Assembly: GCA_963806495.1 (NCBI GenBank)
Contig: CAWDYA010000006.1
Coordinates: 259,973 to 323,972 of the forward strand
Reading direction: 5' to 3'
DNA length: 64,000 nucleotides
Source: CAWDYA01 sp963806495
GTDB lineage: Bacteria > Acidobacteriota > Polarisedimenticolia > JACPZX01 > DASXTC01
A program made the position numbers and the translations under genes. The stretch's first letter is position 1. Each line of letters starts with the position of its first letter. The notes below the pieces were generated by a model that saw only the letters and a list, made by a program, of their open reading frames with translations, had not been told where the DNA came from and did not search any database. This document shows positions 10,921 through 21,200 of the stretch, piece after piece.

Positions 10921-11756
10921 CGGGACGCCGGCCCGCCGAACAGGCGGTATTGATCCGTGCCGGGCTCGAGCTCCGGGGGGGCCGGGTCCGATTCCGGCTC
11001 GCCCGCCCATTCCGGGCAGATCCCCTGATAGTCGCACCAGGAGCAGAGCGGGCTGCGCCGGGCCGGGAACTCGGCGGTCGCCTCGATCTCCTGGATCGCG
11101 CGGATCGTGGCCAGCCGCGTGCGTTTGAGGTCCTCGGCCCTGCGGCGCTCCTCGAAGCGCTTGCCGTGTGCAAGATAGTGCCAGACGTGTCTGACCTCGC
11201 CCACGTCGGCGTACCGCTCGCGAAGAGCGATCTCGTACAACGTGAGCTGACGGTCCTTCCTGAGCGCCCCCGCTCGCGGGAGGCTGCCCGTCTTGTAGTC
11301 GTGGATCTCGATCGCGTCGTCGCCCACCCGGTCCACGCGATCGATGAAGCCGAGCATCCGGTACCGTCGCTCGCCGTCGAGGGCGAACTCGACGCGTGTC
11401 TCGCACCCGAGCACCTCGCCCGAGTCGAACGGCTCGTTCTGCGTGAAGCAGGTCCGGACGCAGCGCCGCCCGGTCTCGCGATAGTGCTCCGGGGTCATTT
11501 TCTCCCGGACGATCCGGATCGACGGCGACCAGCGCTGCTCCCACCGCTCGTCGAACATCGCCACGTAGTCCGATGCCGTCGACGATCGCGCGCGATCCAG
11601 ATCGGTGTACAGATCCTCGAGCACTTCGTGGACCAGCTTGCCCATGAAGGCCTCGATTCCCTGCACATCCATGCGGATCCGGTCGATGTAGCGGTAGCGG
11701 TACTGGAGCGGGCAGTTCTCGAAGGTGCTGATGCGGGAGTGCGAGTAGACAGGCAC
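10917..11756 (-). CDS. PD-(D/E)XK nuclease, RecB/Cas4-like, with Fe-S cysteines
   Basis: Stand-alone RecB-family nuclease of 279 residues, first gene of the addAB-like operon. Catalytic core: FIDRVDRVGDD, then IEIHDYKTGS and LTLYEIALRER. Cysteines in ENCPLQYRYRY and in CSWCDYQGICPEW are placed like the [4Fe-4S] ligands of Cas4 and AddB. The GTG at 11756 is chosen because GAGGAGGT lies about ten bases upstream; the open frame extends to 11849 without further family signal. It probably helps AddAB at DNA ends. A role in CRISPR adaptation is unlikely because no cas genes are present. Confidence 0.8.
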   Translation of the reverse strand: MPVYSHSRISTFENCPLQYRYRYIDRIRMDVQGIEAFMGKLVHEVLEDLYTDLDRARSSTASDYVAMFDERWEQRWSPSIRIVREKMTPEHYRETGRRCVRTCFTQNEPFDSGEVLGCETRVEFALDGERRYRMLGFIDRVDRVGDDAIEIHDYKTGSLPRAGALRKDRQLTLYEIALRERYADVGEVRHVWHYLAHGKRFEERRRAEDLKRTRLATIRAIQEIEATAEFPARRSPLCSWCDYQGICPEWAGEPESDPAPPELEPGTDQYRLFGGPASR

Positions 11757-11858
11757 GCGGCGCGGACCTCCTCGTGGGGTGATTCTCGAGCGTGACGCGG
11801 GCCGCAGTATACCACCGACGCGCGTCCGCCCGGTCCGTCGATGAGGCATAATGCCGCC

Positions 11859-12281
11859 ATGCCCGCGACACTCTCGTTCGGCGATCCGGTGGTGGTCCTC
11901 TCCGACCCGGGTGCGGGCACGGGCCTCATCGCCGAGCTTCGCCGCACCGACGGCCGCGTCCTCTTCCCGCGCACGGGACGAAGCCTCTGGGCGCCGCTAC
12001 GCGATCTGAGACGTGCCGAGGCGGCGTCGATCGAAGGATCCCTCGAGGCGGAGCTCGCCGCCCTGCTGTCGATCCTCGGCGGCGTCGAGCTGGAGGTGAT
12101 GATCCACGAGCCGGATCGGTGCCGCCTGCTCGCCGCGCACGGCGCGATCCGGCCCGAGACGGTCGATGCGATCCGCGCGCGTCTCGGGGATCGGCTGCTC
12201 GGCTACGCGATCCGCCCGCTGGGGATGCGGCGCATGCAGACCGTCCTGGAGTTCGTCACCGCGCCCCGGCCGCCGGTCTGA
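11859..12281 (+). CDS. hypothetical protein, 140 residues
   Basis: Unrecognised small protein, divergent from the nuclease operon. It begins MPATLSFGDPVVVLSD and contains a charged helical middle (AASIEGSLEAELAALLSILG) and a C-terminal IRPLGMRRMQTVLEFV. The ATG at 11859 is preferred over the in-frame ATG at 11841 because the extra residues (MRHNAA) show no family-like character. No signal peptide or membrane segment. Its 3' end overlaps that of the convergent methyltransferase by 26 bases. Confidence 0.65.
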   Translation: MPATLSFGDPVVVLSDPGAGTGLIAELRRTDGRVLFPRTGRSLWAPLRDLRRAEAASIEGSLEAELAALLSILGGVELEVMIHEPDRCRLLAAHGAIRPETVDAIRARLGDRLLGYAIRPLGMRRMQTVLEFVTAPRPPV

Positions 12282-12990
12282 TTCCCACCATGAGCGCCTG
12301 GTGAAGGTGCCGCCAGGGAACCCAGACCTCGTGGCAGCCCGCCTCGCGCAGCCAGGCGACCTGATCGGACAGCCGCGCCGGGGTGTCGTTCTCCCGGTGC
12401 CTGCGGAGCCGGTCCTGGATCTCCTCCTCGGGGATGCCGCGCGATCGCATCGCCTCGACCTCCAGCCCGGTCAGCGCCTCCTGCTCGGCGAGGGTCTCCC
12501 CGGCAACCAGATCGCCGTTGAGGAAGATCCCGCCGGGCCGTAGCGCCCTCACCGAATCGAGAACGAGCCGGCGTTTCTCGTCGTCGGCAAGGTGGTGGAT
12601 CGCCAGGGCCGACAGCACGACGTCCCACGGCCCCGAGGCCACCGGGTCGTAGACCGCCAGGTCGGCCATCTCGAGCGTGAAGCGGTTCTCGAAATCCGAG
12701 AGTCGCGCGCGCGCGTGCTCGATCATCTTCTCCGAGAAATCGACTCCGTGGGCGGTCGCGCCGGGGAACGTCTCGAGGATCCTGAGACTGACGGCGCCGG
12801 TCCCCGTCCCGAGATCGAGAAAGCGCGTCGCGCCGGGAGCCTCGCGGCGCACGAGCTGCATCGCCAGGCCGAGCATGTCGTCGTGCCGGTCCGCGAACCG
12901 CGCCTTGCCTGCATCGTACGTCGGCGCCGCGTCGTCGAACCTCGCCCGGACGGCATCCCGGTGGGACCGTTCAGTCGGCATGTCCCCCAT
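12256..12990 (-). CDS. class I SAM-dependent methyltransferase
   Basis: Soluble methyltransferase of 244 residues. SAM-binding motif I is FLDLGTGTGAVSLRIL, followed by the acidic ribose-contact residue in AHGVDFSEKMIEHA and a post-motif region VVLSALAIHHLADDEKR resembling UbiE/COQ5-type enzymes. The acceptor is unknown. Its start lies within the 3' end of the MFS gene (20-base overlap), and a second ATG at 12981 is preceded by GGGGG, so the start is uncertain by three codons. Confidence 0.85.
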   Translation of the reverse strand: MGDMPTERSHRDAVRARFDDAAPTYDAGKARFADRHDDMLGLAMQLVRREAPGATRFLDLGTGTGAVSLRILETFPGATAHGVDFSEKMIEHARARLSDFENRFTLEMADLAVYDPVASGPWDVVLSALAIHHLADDEKRRLVLDSVRALRPGGIFLNGDLVAGETLAEQEALTGLEVEAMRSRGIPEEEIQDRLRRHRENDTPARLSDQVAWLREAGCHEVWVPWRHLHQALMVGIRPAAGAR

Positions 12991-14116
12991 GATGCGCCAT
13001 CAGATGAAACAGTGTCAACGACAGCGCCGCCAGCAGCGCCACGAGCCCCGACACGCCGTACATCTTCCACGGTCCGACCGTGTCGAAGAGCCAACCGCTC
13101 GCGAAGGTCCCCACCACGGTGCCGAGGCCGAAGGTCAGCCCCGCGTACAGCGACTGCCCCGAGGCACGGAGATCGGCGGGGAAGAGACGATGCGTGCGGG
13201 TGACCGCCGCGATGTGGAACGCGCCGAACGTGAAAGCGTGCAGGATCTGGGCGGGGATCACCACGGCGGGCGCCGCGCTGGCGGCGAACATCCCCCACCG
13301 CGCGGCCGCCAGCAGGCAGCAGGCCGCAAGCAGCGTGTCGGGACGCACGCGACTTGCGATGCGGCCGGAGAGGGACATCACGACGATCTCGGCCATGACG
13401 CCGAGCGCCCAGAGTGCCCCGATCGAGACGCTTCCGTACCCGCTGCGCTCCATGGCGATGCTGAAGAACGCGTAGTAGGCGCCGTGGCTGGCCTGCATCA
13501 GCATGCAGCCGAGGAAGAAGACGATGATCGCCGGCCGACGAAGGAACGCCCTCAGCGACGTGCGCCCCGGCGCGGGCTCGGCCATCACGTCCGGCAGCAG
13601 GAGCGAGGCCAGCCAGTTCAGACCCGCCCAGGCCAGCGTGCCGTACAGGACGATCTTCAGCGGCCGGTCGGCCACGACCGCCCCGAAGACGAGGGCCGAG
13701 ACGATGAAGCCGACGCTGCCCCACGCCCGCGTTCGACCGTAGTCGATGGCGCGCCGCCGCGCGAGGTCCAGGCTGCTCGCCTCCACCATCGGGAGCCGGG
13801 GCCCGTCGACCATGGCCAGGGCCAGGCAGGCGAGAGCCAGCCCGGGGAAGCTGCCCGCCAGCAGGAAGCCGCCGAACGCCAGCACCGTCAGGAAGCAGGC
13901 GATCCGCGTCAGCCGGGATCGCCCCCCGCCCCGGTCGGCGCGATACGCCCACAGCACCGGGAAAATCGTCTTGCCGAGTGGAACGATCGCCGAGAGCACG
14001 CCGATCTGGAAACCGTTCAGGCCGAGCGTTTCGAAATAGAGGTTGAAGTACGGCAGCATCACGCCCAGGCCGGCGAAGTAGGTGAGATAGAAGAAGGCGT
14101 AGCGGGCGGTCAGCAT
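12971..14116 (-). CDS. MFS transporter, HcaT/MFS_1-like family
   Basis: Inner-membrane transporter of 381 residues with about 12 hydrophobic segments. It starts MLTARYAFFYLTYFAGLGVM and contains GFQIGVLSAIVPLGKTIFPV, which resembles the 3-phenylpropionate transporter (HcaT) and lactose-permease-like MFS_1 proteins. The ATG at 14116 is chosen because it begins immediately before the first membrane segment; the upstream open frame is antisense to the next gene. It is co-transcribed with the methyltransferase. Substrate unknown. Confidence 0.8.
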   Translation of the reverse strand: MLTARYAFFYLTYFAGLGVMLPYFNLYFETLGLNGFQIGVLSAIVPLGKTIFPVLWAYRADRGGGRSRLTRIACFLTVLAFGGFLLAGSFPGLALACLALAMVDGPRLPMVEASSLDLARRRAIDYGRTRAWGSVGFIVSALVFGAVVADRPLKIVLYGTLAWAGLNWLASLLLPDVMAEPAPGRTSLRAFLRRPAIIVFFLGCMLMQASHGAYYAFFSIAMERSGYGSVSIGALWALGVMAEIVVMSLSGRIASRVRPDTLLAACCLLAAARWGMFAASAAPAVVIPAQILHAFTFGAFHIAAVTRTHRLFPADLRASGQSLYAGLTFGLGTVVGTFASGWLFDTVGPWKMYGVSGLVALLAALSLTLFHLMAHHGGHAD

Positions 14117-14164
14117 CGTGTGAGTGTAGATCCGGCAGGCGGCCGCGGGGTAAACTGCGGCATC

Positions 14165-15364
14165 ATGAGCAGAAAAGAAAAGCGCGAAGGCCGGCTGATC
14201 CGCGGCGACGAGTTTCTCGAACAGCGCGGCATCGATCTCGACGCCGAGGACGACGTCCTGCTGCCCGCGCTCCTCGCGGCCCGCGGCGCCGATCCCGACG
14301 GCGACCTGTCGATCGCCGACCTGCTCGGCAGCATCCCGAGCGATGAGGCGGCCCGGACCCTCGTCGACTGGGAGAGCGCCCACCCGGAGGACAAAGACCT
14401 GAGGCGGATTCTCAAGAGCTCCCTGTTTCGCCTGCAGCAGCGCGGCGTCGCCGCCGCGGCACGCGAGAAATCGGCGGGCGATCCGATTCGGATCGTCGAG
14501 CCGGTCACGCCGACCGGGTATCTGTCACCCTTCGACGGCGCGGGCAACCGGCTCGCCTGGCTGACACGTCCCCGACCCGGTGGAGGGCTGACCGTGCTGT
14601 ACAGCCTCCTGAACGACCGCACGGGCATGCGGCAGATCGACGGCCTCCACGTGAACCGCAATCAGCTCAGGCAGATCCTCGCCGACGCCACCCGGGACGG
14701 CGTGCCGATGGTGCAGGCGCCCCACGAGTACGTCGACTGGCTGATGCACGAGGCGTACGGGAAGGGCGCGCCGCGCGACGAGAAGGGGGGCGGGTATCCC
14801 CTGCTGCGCGCCGAGATCAGCCACGAGCCGCCGGCCCCGGTCGCCTGCCCCCTCGACGCGCATGTCGAGGCCCCCACGCCCGAACAGGAGCAGACGCTGC
14901 TCGCCGACTCGTCGCGACTGTTCGCGGAGCCGGAGTTCGGCGGGTGGGTTCCACCGGACGACCTGATGAGGACACACCAGGACCGTTTCCGCGAGGCGCA
15001 GGAGTCGAGCCTCGTACTCAACGAGCAGCAGATGCACGAGCGTCTCACGGGGATCATCGATTCCGCGCTCGTGGAGGTGATCGGCGGCGAAGCGCGGGCG
15101 CTGTACGCCGGCCGGTTGCGTGAGATGGCCCTCTGGTACGCGTTGTCCGGCGGCCCGCGCGAGACCCGGCCGCTCGCCCTGATCTGCTACGCGCTGTGGC
15201 GCGCGATGCAGGACGAGGACCGCCCGCTCGACGGGATACCCTTCCTCAAGGCGCTGGTCTTCCGCGCCTTCGTCCACCTGATGCCCCGGAAGGACGAGAA
15301 GGAGACCGAGCGGAAGGAAGAGGAAGCCGGCGATCCCTCCCGCCTGATCGTCCGGCCCGACTAA
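14165..15364 (+). CDS. hypothetical protein, 399 residues
   Basis: Unrecognised cytoplasmic protein starting MSRKEKREGRLIRGDEFLEQ, divergent from the MFS gene. It is rich in charged helices, contains LLNDRTGMRQIDGLHVNRNQ and a C-terminal helix-rich half (ETRPLALICYALWRAMQDED) and ends with a charged tail. No catalytic motif, signal peptide or membrane segment is visible. The longer open frame to 12677 is antisense to the MFS and methyltransferase genes and is rejected. It overlaps the convergent next gene by four bases. Confidence 0.75.
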   Translation: MSRKEKREGRLIRGDEFLEQRGIDLDAEDDVLLPALLAARGADPDGDLSIADLLGSIPSDEAARTLVDWESAHPEDKDLRRILKSSLFRLQQRGVAAAAREKSAGDPIRIVEPVTPTGYLSPFDGAGNRLAWLTRPRPGGGLTVLYSLLNDRTGMRQIDGLHVNRNQLRQILADATRDGVPMVQAPHEYVDWLMHEAYGKGAPRDEKGGGYPLLRAEISHEPPAPVACPLDAHVEAPTPEQEQTLLADSSRLFAEPEFGGWVPPDDLMRTHQDRFREAQESSLVLNEQQMHERLTGIIDSALVEVIGGEARALYAGRLREMALWYALSGGPRETRPLALICYALWRAMQDEDRPLDGIPFLKALVFRAFVHLMPRKDEKETERKEEEAGDPSRLIVRPD

Positions 15365-15639
15365 AGCCTCGCCCGGATCAGCCCTTCCAGGCGGTCCAGG
15401 CTGGAATCGATACGGCCGGCGAGCTCCGTGGCGTCCTGCCCCGCCCGATCCGAGTTGAGCCTGTCGAGGGGCACGAGCGCGTCGTTCCACTCCCGGTCCG
15501 GCGGCTGCCAGCCGGCGGGCAGCGCCTCGTAGAGCTGGGCCAGCTCGTCCGTGAGTCGTCTGAGGTTGGCGCGCTTGCCGCGGTAGTCTTCGATCAGCTC
15601 GATCATCCGTGCGAGAATCGCCCGGCCTTGTTCCGACAT
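15361..15639 (-). CDS. hypothetical protein, 92 residues
   Basis: Small all-helical protein beginning MSEQGRAILARMIELIEDYR, probably coiled-coil because of regularly spaced Leu/Ile with Arg/Glu. No family was recognised. AAGGAG lies just upstream of the ATG at 15639. It runs convergently into the preceding hypothetical gene (four-base overlap) and is followed upstream by the SDR gene. Confidence 0.6.
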   Translation of the reverse strand: MSEQGRAILARMIELIEDYRGKRANLRRLTDELAQLYEALPAGWQPPDREWNDALVPLDRLNSDRAGQDATELAGRIDSSLDRLEGLIRARL

Positions 15640-15666
15640 GGGTTCTCCTTCCGCAGGGCGCCGCGG

Positions 15667-16464
15667 CTACCAGGTGGTCGCGCCCCCTTCGATGTTGACG
15701 GCCTGTCCGGTCATCGCCTCCGCCGCGGGAGAGGCGATGTACAGCGCGAGCGGCGCCACCTCCTCCGGGCGGATGAAGCGGCCGAGCGGCACCCAATCCA
15801 TGGCGGTCCGGTGGAACTCTTCCGGTGTGACCCCCAGACTGGCCGCCGTCTCCGATATGCCCTGGTGCGCCATCGATGTATCGACCCACCCGGGGCAGAT
15901 GGCGTTGACGGTGATCCGGCGGGGCGCCAGCTCCGCGGCCAGGGCCCGGGTGAAGCCGATCATCCCGTGCTTGGACGTGCAGTAGGCACTGTATCCCGGC
16001 ACGCCGAACTTGCCCAGGACCGACGAGATGTTGATGACACGGCCGCCCTCCGGCATCCGCGGCAGGCAGGCCCGCGTCATGTAGTACATCCCGTTGAGGT
16101 TGGTCTCGAGGATCTCGGCCCACCGGCGGTCGGCCGCCTCGGCGTCCTTTTCATCGATCGGATTCAGGCCCGACACGCCCGCGTTGTTCACCAGCACGTC
16201 GATGCGGCCCCATGTCTCCGCCACGCGGGCGGCCGTTTTTTCGGCGAGCTCCCGCACCCGGACGTCGACCCGCACCGGCAGGAGCCGGTCGGCCCCGTCG
16301 CCCCGGCTCGAGATCACCTGGACCGCCTTCTTGAGATTCTCGGGGTTCCTCGACGCGATCGCCACCCGCGCGCCCCCGGCGTGAAACGCCGCCGCCAGCG
16401 CGCGGCCAATCCCCGTGCCGCCACCCGTCACCACCACCACGCGATCGTCGCTCCCCACCGGCAT
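15667..16464 (-). CDS. short-chain dehydrogenase/reductase
   Basis: NAD(P)-dependent oxidoreductase of the classical SDR type, 265 residues. Seen: cofactor motif TGGGTGIG, NNAG, catalytic Ser in INISSVLG and the YxxxK of YSAYCTSKHG, then ICPGWVDT. The ATG at 16464 is chosen because AGGAGGGG lies seven bases upstream; an alternative ATG at 16494 overlaps the FG-GAP stop by four bases and would add ten residues. Substrate unknown. It is the last gene of a run with the FG-GAP and AsmA genes. Confidence 0.92.
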   Translation of the reverse strand: MPVGSDDRVVVVTGGGTGIGRALAAAFHAGGARVAIASRNPENLKKAVQVISSRGDGADRLLPVRVDVRVRELAEKTAARVAETWGRIDVLVNNAGVSGLNPIDEKDAEAADRRWAEILETNLNGMYYMTRACLPRMPEGGRVINISSVLGKFGVPGYSAYCTSKHGMIGFTRALAAELAPRRITVNAICPGWVDTSMAHQGISETAASLGVTPEEFHRTAMDWVPLGRFIRPEEVAPLALYIASPAAEAMTGQAVNIEGGATTW

Positions 16465-16490
16465 ATACCGCCCCTCCTGAGTCGTCCCGG

Positions 16491-18218
16491 TCATCGTGCG
16501 GCCGGGTGCAGCAGTTTCGCCCAGCCGGCGCCCAGGATCCAGATCCTTCCGGAGAGTGCCTGGCCGGCCTGGGGCCCGCCGACGACCAGCTCGAGGCGAC
16601 CGTCGCCGTCCAGATCCACAGCCGCGGCGGAGGCCCCCAGATGCACGTTGCCCGTCGGGCCGAACAGCGCCATCCCCTCCCTGCCGCTCAGATCGATCCG
16701 CTCCGGCATTCCGGCCCGGCCGGCGATCACCTTGACCTCGCCGCCGCCGGCGCGCGTGTTTCGCAGGCTGGAGGAGTCCACGGCACCCACGACGATCTCG
16801 GCGCGCCCGTCGCCGTCCAGGTCGAACGCGGCGCGCACGCCGGTGTGATCGCCCGGGTCGGCACCGTGGACGACCACCAGCCCACGGCCGTGCAGCAGAC
16901 GAAGGTCGACCGGCACCGGGCCGCGGGGAACCGTCTGTGCCGCCGTGGCCGTCGCGGGAACCGTCGTACCGGCTTTCGCTCCCGGCGCTGTGGGAGGCGG
17001 CGGCCGCAGGGCCTCGAGCGCGGCGCGGCTGCGTCCCGCCACGATCAGCACGTCACCCGCGTCGAGCCGCGCGTCGCGATCGCCGTCGGCGAATTCGGCG
17101 CCGATGATCAGATCGGCCAGGCGATCCCCGTCCACGTCGGCCAGCGCGAGGCTGCCACCGCCGAGGTCGCCGATTCCCTCGGACTCGAATACGGCGTCGG
17201 CGTCATGATCCAGATTGATCGAGCCTCCGGGGCGCCACGGCCCGAGCTTCAGATAGACCAGCCCGGCGTCGGGCCGCTGCCCCGAGAGACCATCCGCGCT
17301 TCGCGCGCCGATCGCGATGTCGGGTGCACCGTCGCCGTCGAAATCCCCGACGGCCACCGCGCTTCCGGTCTGATCGCCCGGCGAGGCGCCACGCATCACT
17401 CCGTACCAGCGGCTGCCGGACCGGCCGGCCAGGTCCAGAAAGGACGGAAGGCCGGGGCCTCCCTGGACGATCGCCGCCTCTCCCACGTCGAGCGCACCGA
17501 GCGGTCCGGCCATTCCCTCGGCGAGCGGCGCACCGATGACCAGATCGGCCCGGCCATCACCCGTGAGATCGGCCGCCGTCAGAACCGTTCCGAGCAGATC
17601 GCCGGGACGACGTCCGGCCACGACGTTCGTCCTCACGCCGTCGGGGACACGGCCGAGATCGATGAAGGACGGCAGCGACGTGGCGCCGTGGACGACCACG
17701 ACCTCTCCGCAGTCGGGACGCCGGTTCATCGGCCCGTCGGCGCGGGGAGCCCCCGCGATGATGTCCGCTATCCCGTCCCCGTCGACATCGGCGACGGCGA
17801 GGGAACGACCGAGGTGATCGAAGTCGTCGGCTCCGTTGATCACGACGTCCGCGCCCGACACGAGGCGGGAGGGCGCACCCGGCGAGATCCCGGGCATGAG
17901 CCGGGGCAGCAGGTCGACGCCCCTGCCTGGTCCGGTGACGCTTCCGTAGAGAACGTACAGCCGGCCACGCCGGCTGGGTCGGTCCTCCGCGCCGCCCGGC
18001 GCGGCGATCACCAGGTCCGGAATCCCGTCTCCGTTGACGTCGCCTCCGGCCAGCGACGACCCGGCCCACTCGAGCGGCTCGCCGCCCGAGACGATCGATA
18101 CGGTCGGGTTGTCTTCCGGGGGCCGCTTCAGGTCGATGACCGTCCCGGCCAGCACCGCCGCAGCCATCGCCCCGGCCGACGCCACCGCCTTCGCCGCGGC
18201 GAGCACCGCAGGGCTCAC
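16491..18218 (-). CDS. FG-GAP/integrin-alpha-repeat exported protein
   Basis: Secreted beta-propeller-type protein of 575 residues. A hydrophobic N terminus (AVASAGAMAAAVLAGTVI) suggests export. It has at least seven FG-GAP units with Ca-binding DxDGDG loops, for example GDVNGDGIPDLVI, ADVDGDGIADIIAG, GDFDGDGAPDIAIG and DLDGDGRAEIVVG. A Pro/Thr/Ala-rich linker sits near residue 400. The GTG start at 18218 overlaps the AsmA stop by four bases, so the two are translationally coupled. Function may be surface adhesion or carbohydrate contact; no enzyme motif is visible. Confidence 0.9.
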   Translation of the reverse strand: MSPAVLAAAKAVASAGAMAAAVLAGTVIDLKRPPEDNPTVSIVSGGEPLEWAGSSLAGGDVNGDGIPDLVIAAPGGAEDRPSRRGRLYVLYGSVTGPGRGVDLLPRLMPGISPGAPSRLVSGADVVINGADDFDHLGRSLAVADVDGDGIADIIAGAPRADGPMNRRPDCGEVVVVHGATSLPSFIDLGRVPDGVRTNVVAGRRPGDLLGTVLTAADLTGDGRADLVIGAPLAEGMAGPLGALDVGEAAIVQGGPGLPSFLDLAGRSGSRWYGVMRGASPGDQTGSAVAVGDFDGDGAPDIAIGARSADGLSGQRPDAGLVYLKLGPWRPGGSINLDHDADAVFESEGIGDLGGGSLALADVDGDRLADLIIGAEFADGDRDARLDAGDVLIVAGRSRAALEALRPPPPTAPGAKAGTTVPATATAAQTVPRGPVPVDLRLLHGRGLVVVHGADPGDHTGVRAAFDLDGDGRAEIVVGAVDSSSLRNTRAGGGEVKVIAGRAGMPERIDLSGREGMALFGPTGNVHLGASAAAVDLDGDGRLELVVGGPQAGQALSGRIWILGAGWAKLLHPAAR

Positions 18219-21200
18219 TTGCGAACCTTCGAGGTCCGGGTGGTTTCATGGCCTTCGGCGTCCCGCACCGTCACGGTCACCTCGACGTCCCCCTTGGCCG
18301 CCAGGAGCTGCTTGCCGTCGACGGTTGCCCGGAACGTGATCGTCGCCGGCGCGGACCGGTCGTGCGACTGATAGTATTTCTCGACCTTCTTCATCAGCGA
18401 CTCCTGGTGGATCTTCCGGCCCGACTCATCCTTCACCACCAGGTCGGCGGCAGCGATCCCCGTGCCCGAAACGGTTCCCTTGATCTTCAGGTCGCGCATC
18501 AGGATGTTGCCGGCCAGCTCGGTCTCCTCGATCGCCGCGTCCAGGCCCCCCGGACCGGCCGGCGCCGCCGGGGCGGATGGGGGCGGGGCGGTCGTCGAGG
18601 GTGGAGCGGCCTTCGGTGCCGCTTCGCTCTTGCTTCCGAGCAGCCCCCCGAGACCTGCCTTCTCCAGCCGTCCGGCCACCGTCTCCTCGACACGCCGCTG
18701 CGCCAGACGGCCACCCGCCGTCTTCCAGTCGATGTTCGGCGTGGGAGCGTCGAGCGGGCCCGCCATGGTCAGCGGCAGCGCGACCCGTTCGCGCTTGCTG
18801 TCCCAGAAATAGTCCGCGGCCTTCGACTTCTCCTGCAACATCGCCCGGCTGACCGCGTCGGAGAACACGACCTCTCCCGCGATGTCGATCGTCCCCTTGA
18901 GCATGTCGAGCGTCCCGTCGTCCCTCAGGTCGAGATCCGGCGAGGAGAGCGTGAGGTTGCCGCTCGTGATCTTCCCGGACCCGACCTTCAGGTCGGCGGT
19001 CATCAGCGAGAAATCGGTTCCGTCCTTCGCGAGACGCCCCGACACCTCCTTCAGGCTCTGCTCGCCGAGAACGTCGCTCGCGCGGCTCAGGACCTTGAGG
19101 ATGTTGATCGCGCCCACGCGACCGTTCTCGATCTTCACCGATCCGGATCCCTTCGCGGCTGCGAGCACGCCGTCGAGGCTCGCACCCGAGGCGCGCACCG
19201 TAACGTCCGCCGACAGCGACCCGGCAAGCATGTCCTTCATGTCCAGCACCGACGTGAGCAGCGCGTTGGTGTCGATCCCCGCGGTGGTCGCTGTCACGGT
19301 GTACTCGGCCGGGTCCGGGTTCAGATCCATCGAGGCAGAGCCCTTCATCGTCCCGGCATACAGCGACATGCTCACCGGGTCGAGGCGGATGACCTTCTTC
19401 TGCAGCGCCAGCCCGCAGTCGAGGTCCTTGAACGCAAGTGCTCCGAAGGAACCGTCGGCTATCGCGAGCGTTCCCTTCGCCGCGATGCGGGCCAGCGGAT
19501 CCCCGCCGGGCGCCGAGGGTCCCGGCGACGGTGCGCCCGTGGCCCCCTCGTCGCTGCGGATGAACGACATGAGCTCCCAGAAGTCCGCGTGCCTGGAGGT
19601 CAGCGCGAAGGTGACGTCGGAGGCATCGAACCCGTTGACCGTCATCCGTCCCCCCACGTCGCTGCCGCCGACCACGCCCGTAAAGCCGGTGACGTCGAAT
19701 CCGTCCTTCCTGAGCGTGACCTTCCCGGCGAGCTGCTCGAGTGGCCTGGTCATCGAGGGGTGCTGCAGCGTGCCGCCCGCGACCTCCACGCTGCCCGTCA
19801 GGTCGAGCGCGGAGGGGTTGCGCAGATCGCCGCGCACATTCGCCTGCAGCTTCACCGGCGACGTCGCCGAGAAGGTGACCGGCAGCTCGACACCGGCCAC
19901 CGCCAGCAGGGAGGTGAGATCGGCGGCATTCACGGACGCGGGAGGGATCTCCAGATCGGCGATCGTGCTCTGCGGCTGGTTGTCCAGCTTTCCTCGCACG
20001 GCGAGCCGGCTGTCGCCGAACTCGACCGTCAGATCCGCGATGTCGATCCTCCGGGCGGCATCGGCCGCCGCCAGGTCGAAGGAGGCCTTCGCCGTGACCG
20101 GCTTCGGCGCGGCCGCGACCTTGACCGCGTCGAGCGAGAGGGTTCCCTTCCCGGTCACCCGCGCGGGATACGTCCCCCCGATCGTGGCCTGGGCGGAAAC
20201 ACGCCCCGACTCGGCGGCCACGTCGAGCAGGCTCTTCAGATAGCCCGCCACCGACGCGACCTCGATCGAGGACAGCTCCAGACTGGCGTCGATGGGAGAG
20301 GAGGCGTCCCTGTCGAACGCCGTGGGAAGCGTGCCGTCCACCCGGATGGATCCCTTTCCCGGCGTCACACCGGAGCGCAGATGCAGCGTCACCGGCTTGC
20401 CCGGCTCGTACGAATCGACCTTCAGCCCGAGGTCCGAAAGCTCCAGCTCCACGGGCGAGCCGCCCGCGCCGGACGACTCGTCGCGGATCGTCAGATGCGC
20501 GCCCTCGAGGCTCAGATCCTTGATCGTCACATCCGGCCCGGCGGACGCCGGCTCTCCCGCCGCCGACGATCCTCCGCCGGTCAGGGCCGCCACGTTCCAT
20601 ACCCCGCGCCGGTCCCGTGTGAGCTGCACGTCGGCGCCCGACAGGGTCACTCCGGACAGCGCGATCCGGACGAGCCCCTTGTCTCCCAGGGCGCCCTCCG
20701 CGTGGCCGCTGGCCTGAAGCGACCGGCTCCTGAGGAGCCCTTCGGGCACGGGCCAGGCGAAACCGGCTACCCGGGCCAGCTCGCGCGCCCGCTCGACGGC
20801 GATGTCCGATTTCGACAGCGTGACATCGAAGCGGGTGGTCCCCGCCTGCCTCCGCAGCTCGCCCGAGAGCGCCAGCTCGAGCCCCTCGCTCTTCAGGCTC
20901 CCGTCGAACGACGAGGACAGGTCCCCGCCGGCCGGCATGTCGAGCGACGCCGTCAGATCGAGCTGCAGGTCGACCTCGGCGGGCGCCCCGCCGCGTGCTG
21001 CGGCCGATCTCAGATGCACCAGCCCATCGGCCACACGCAGCCGCGACAGCGTGAACCCGCGCGCGGGCCTCTCCTGCGCGGCCTCCGCGGAGCCGCCGGC
21101 GCCCAGTTCCTGGACATCCCACGAACCGTCCGCCTTCTTCGTGACGGTGATCTCCGGATGCTCCAGCACCACCCGGTTCAGCTCGATGGTGCCGCCGAAG

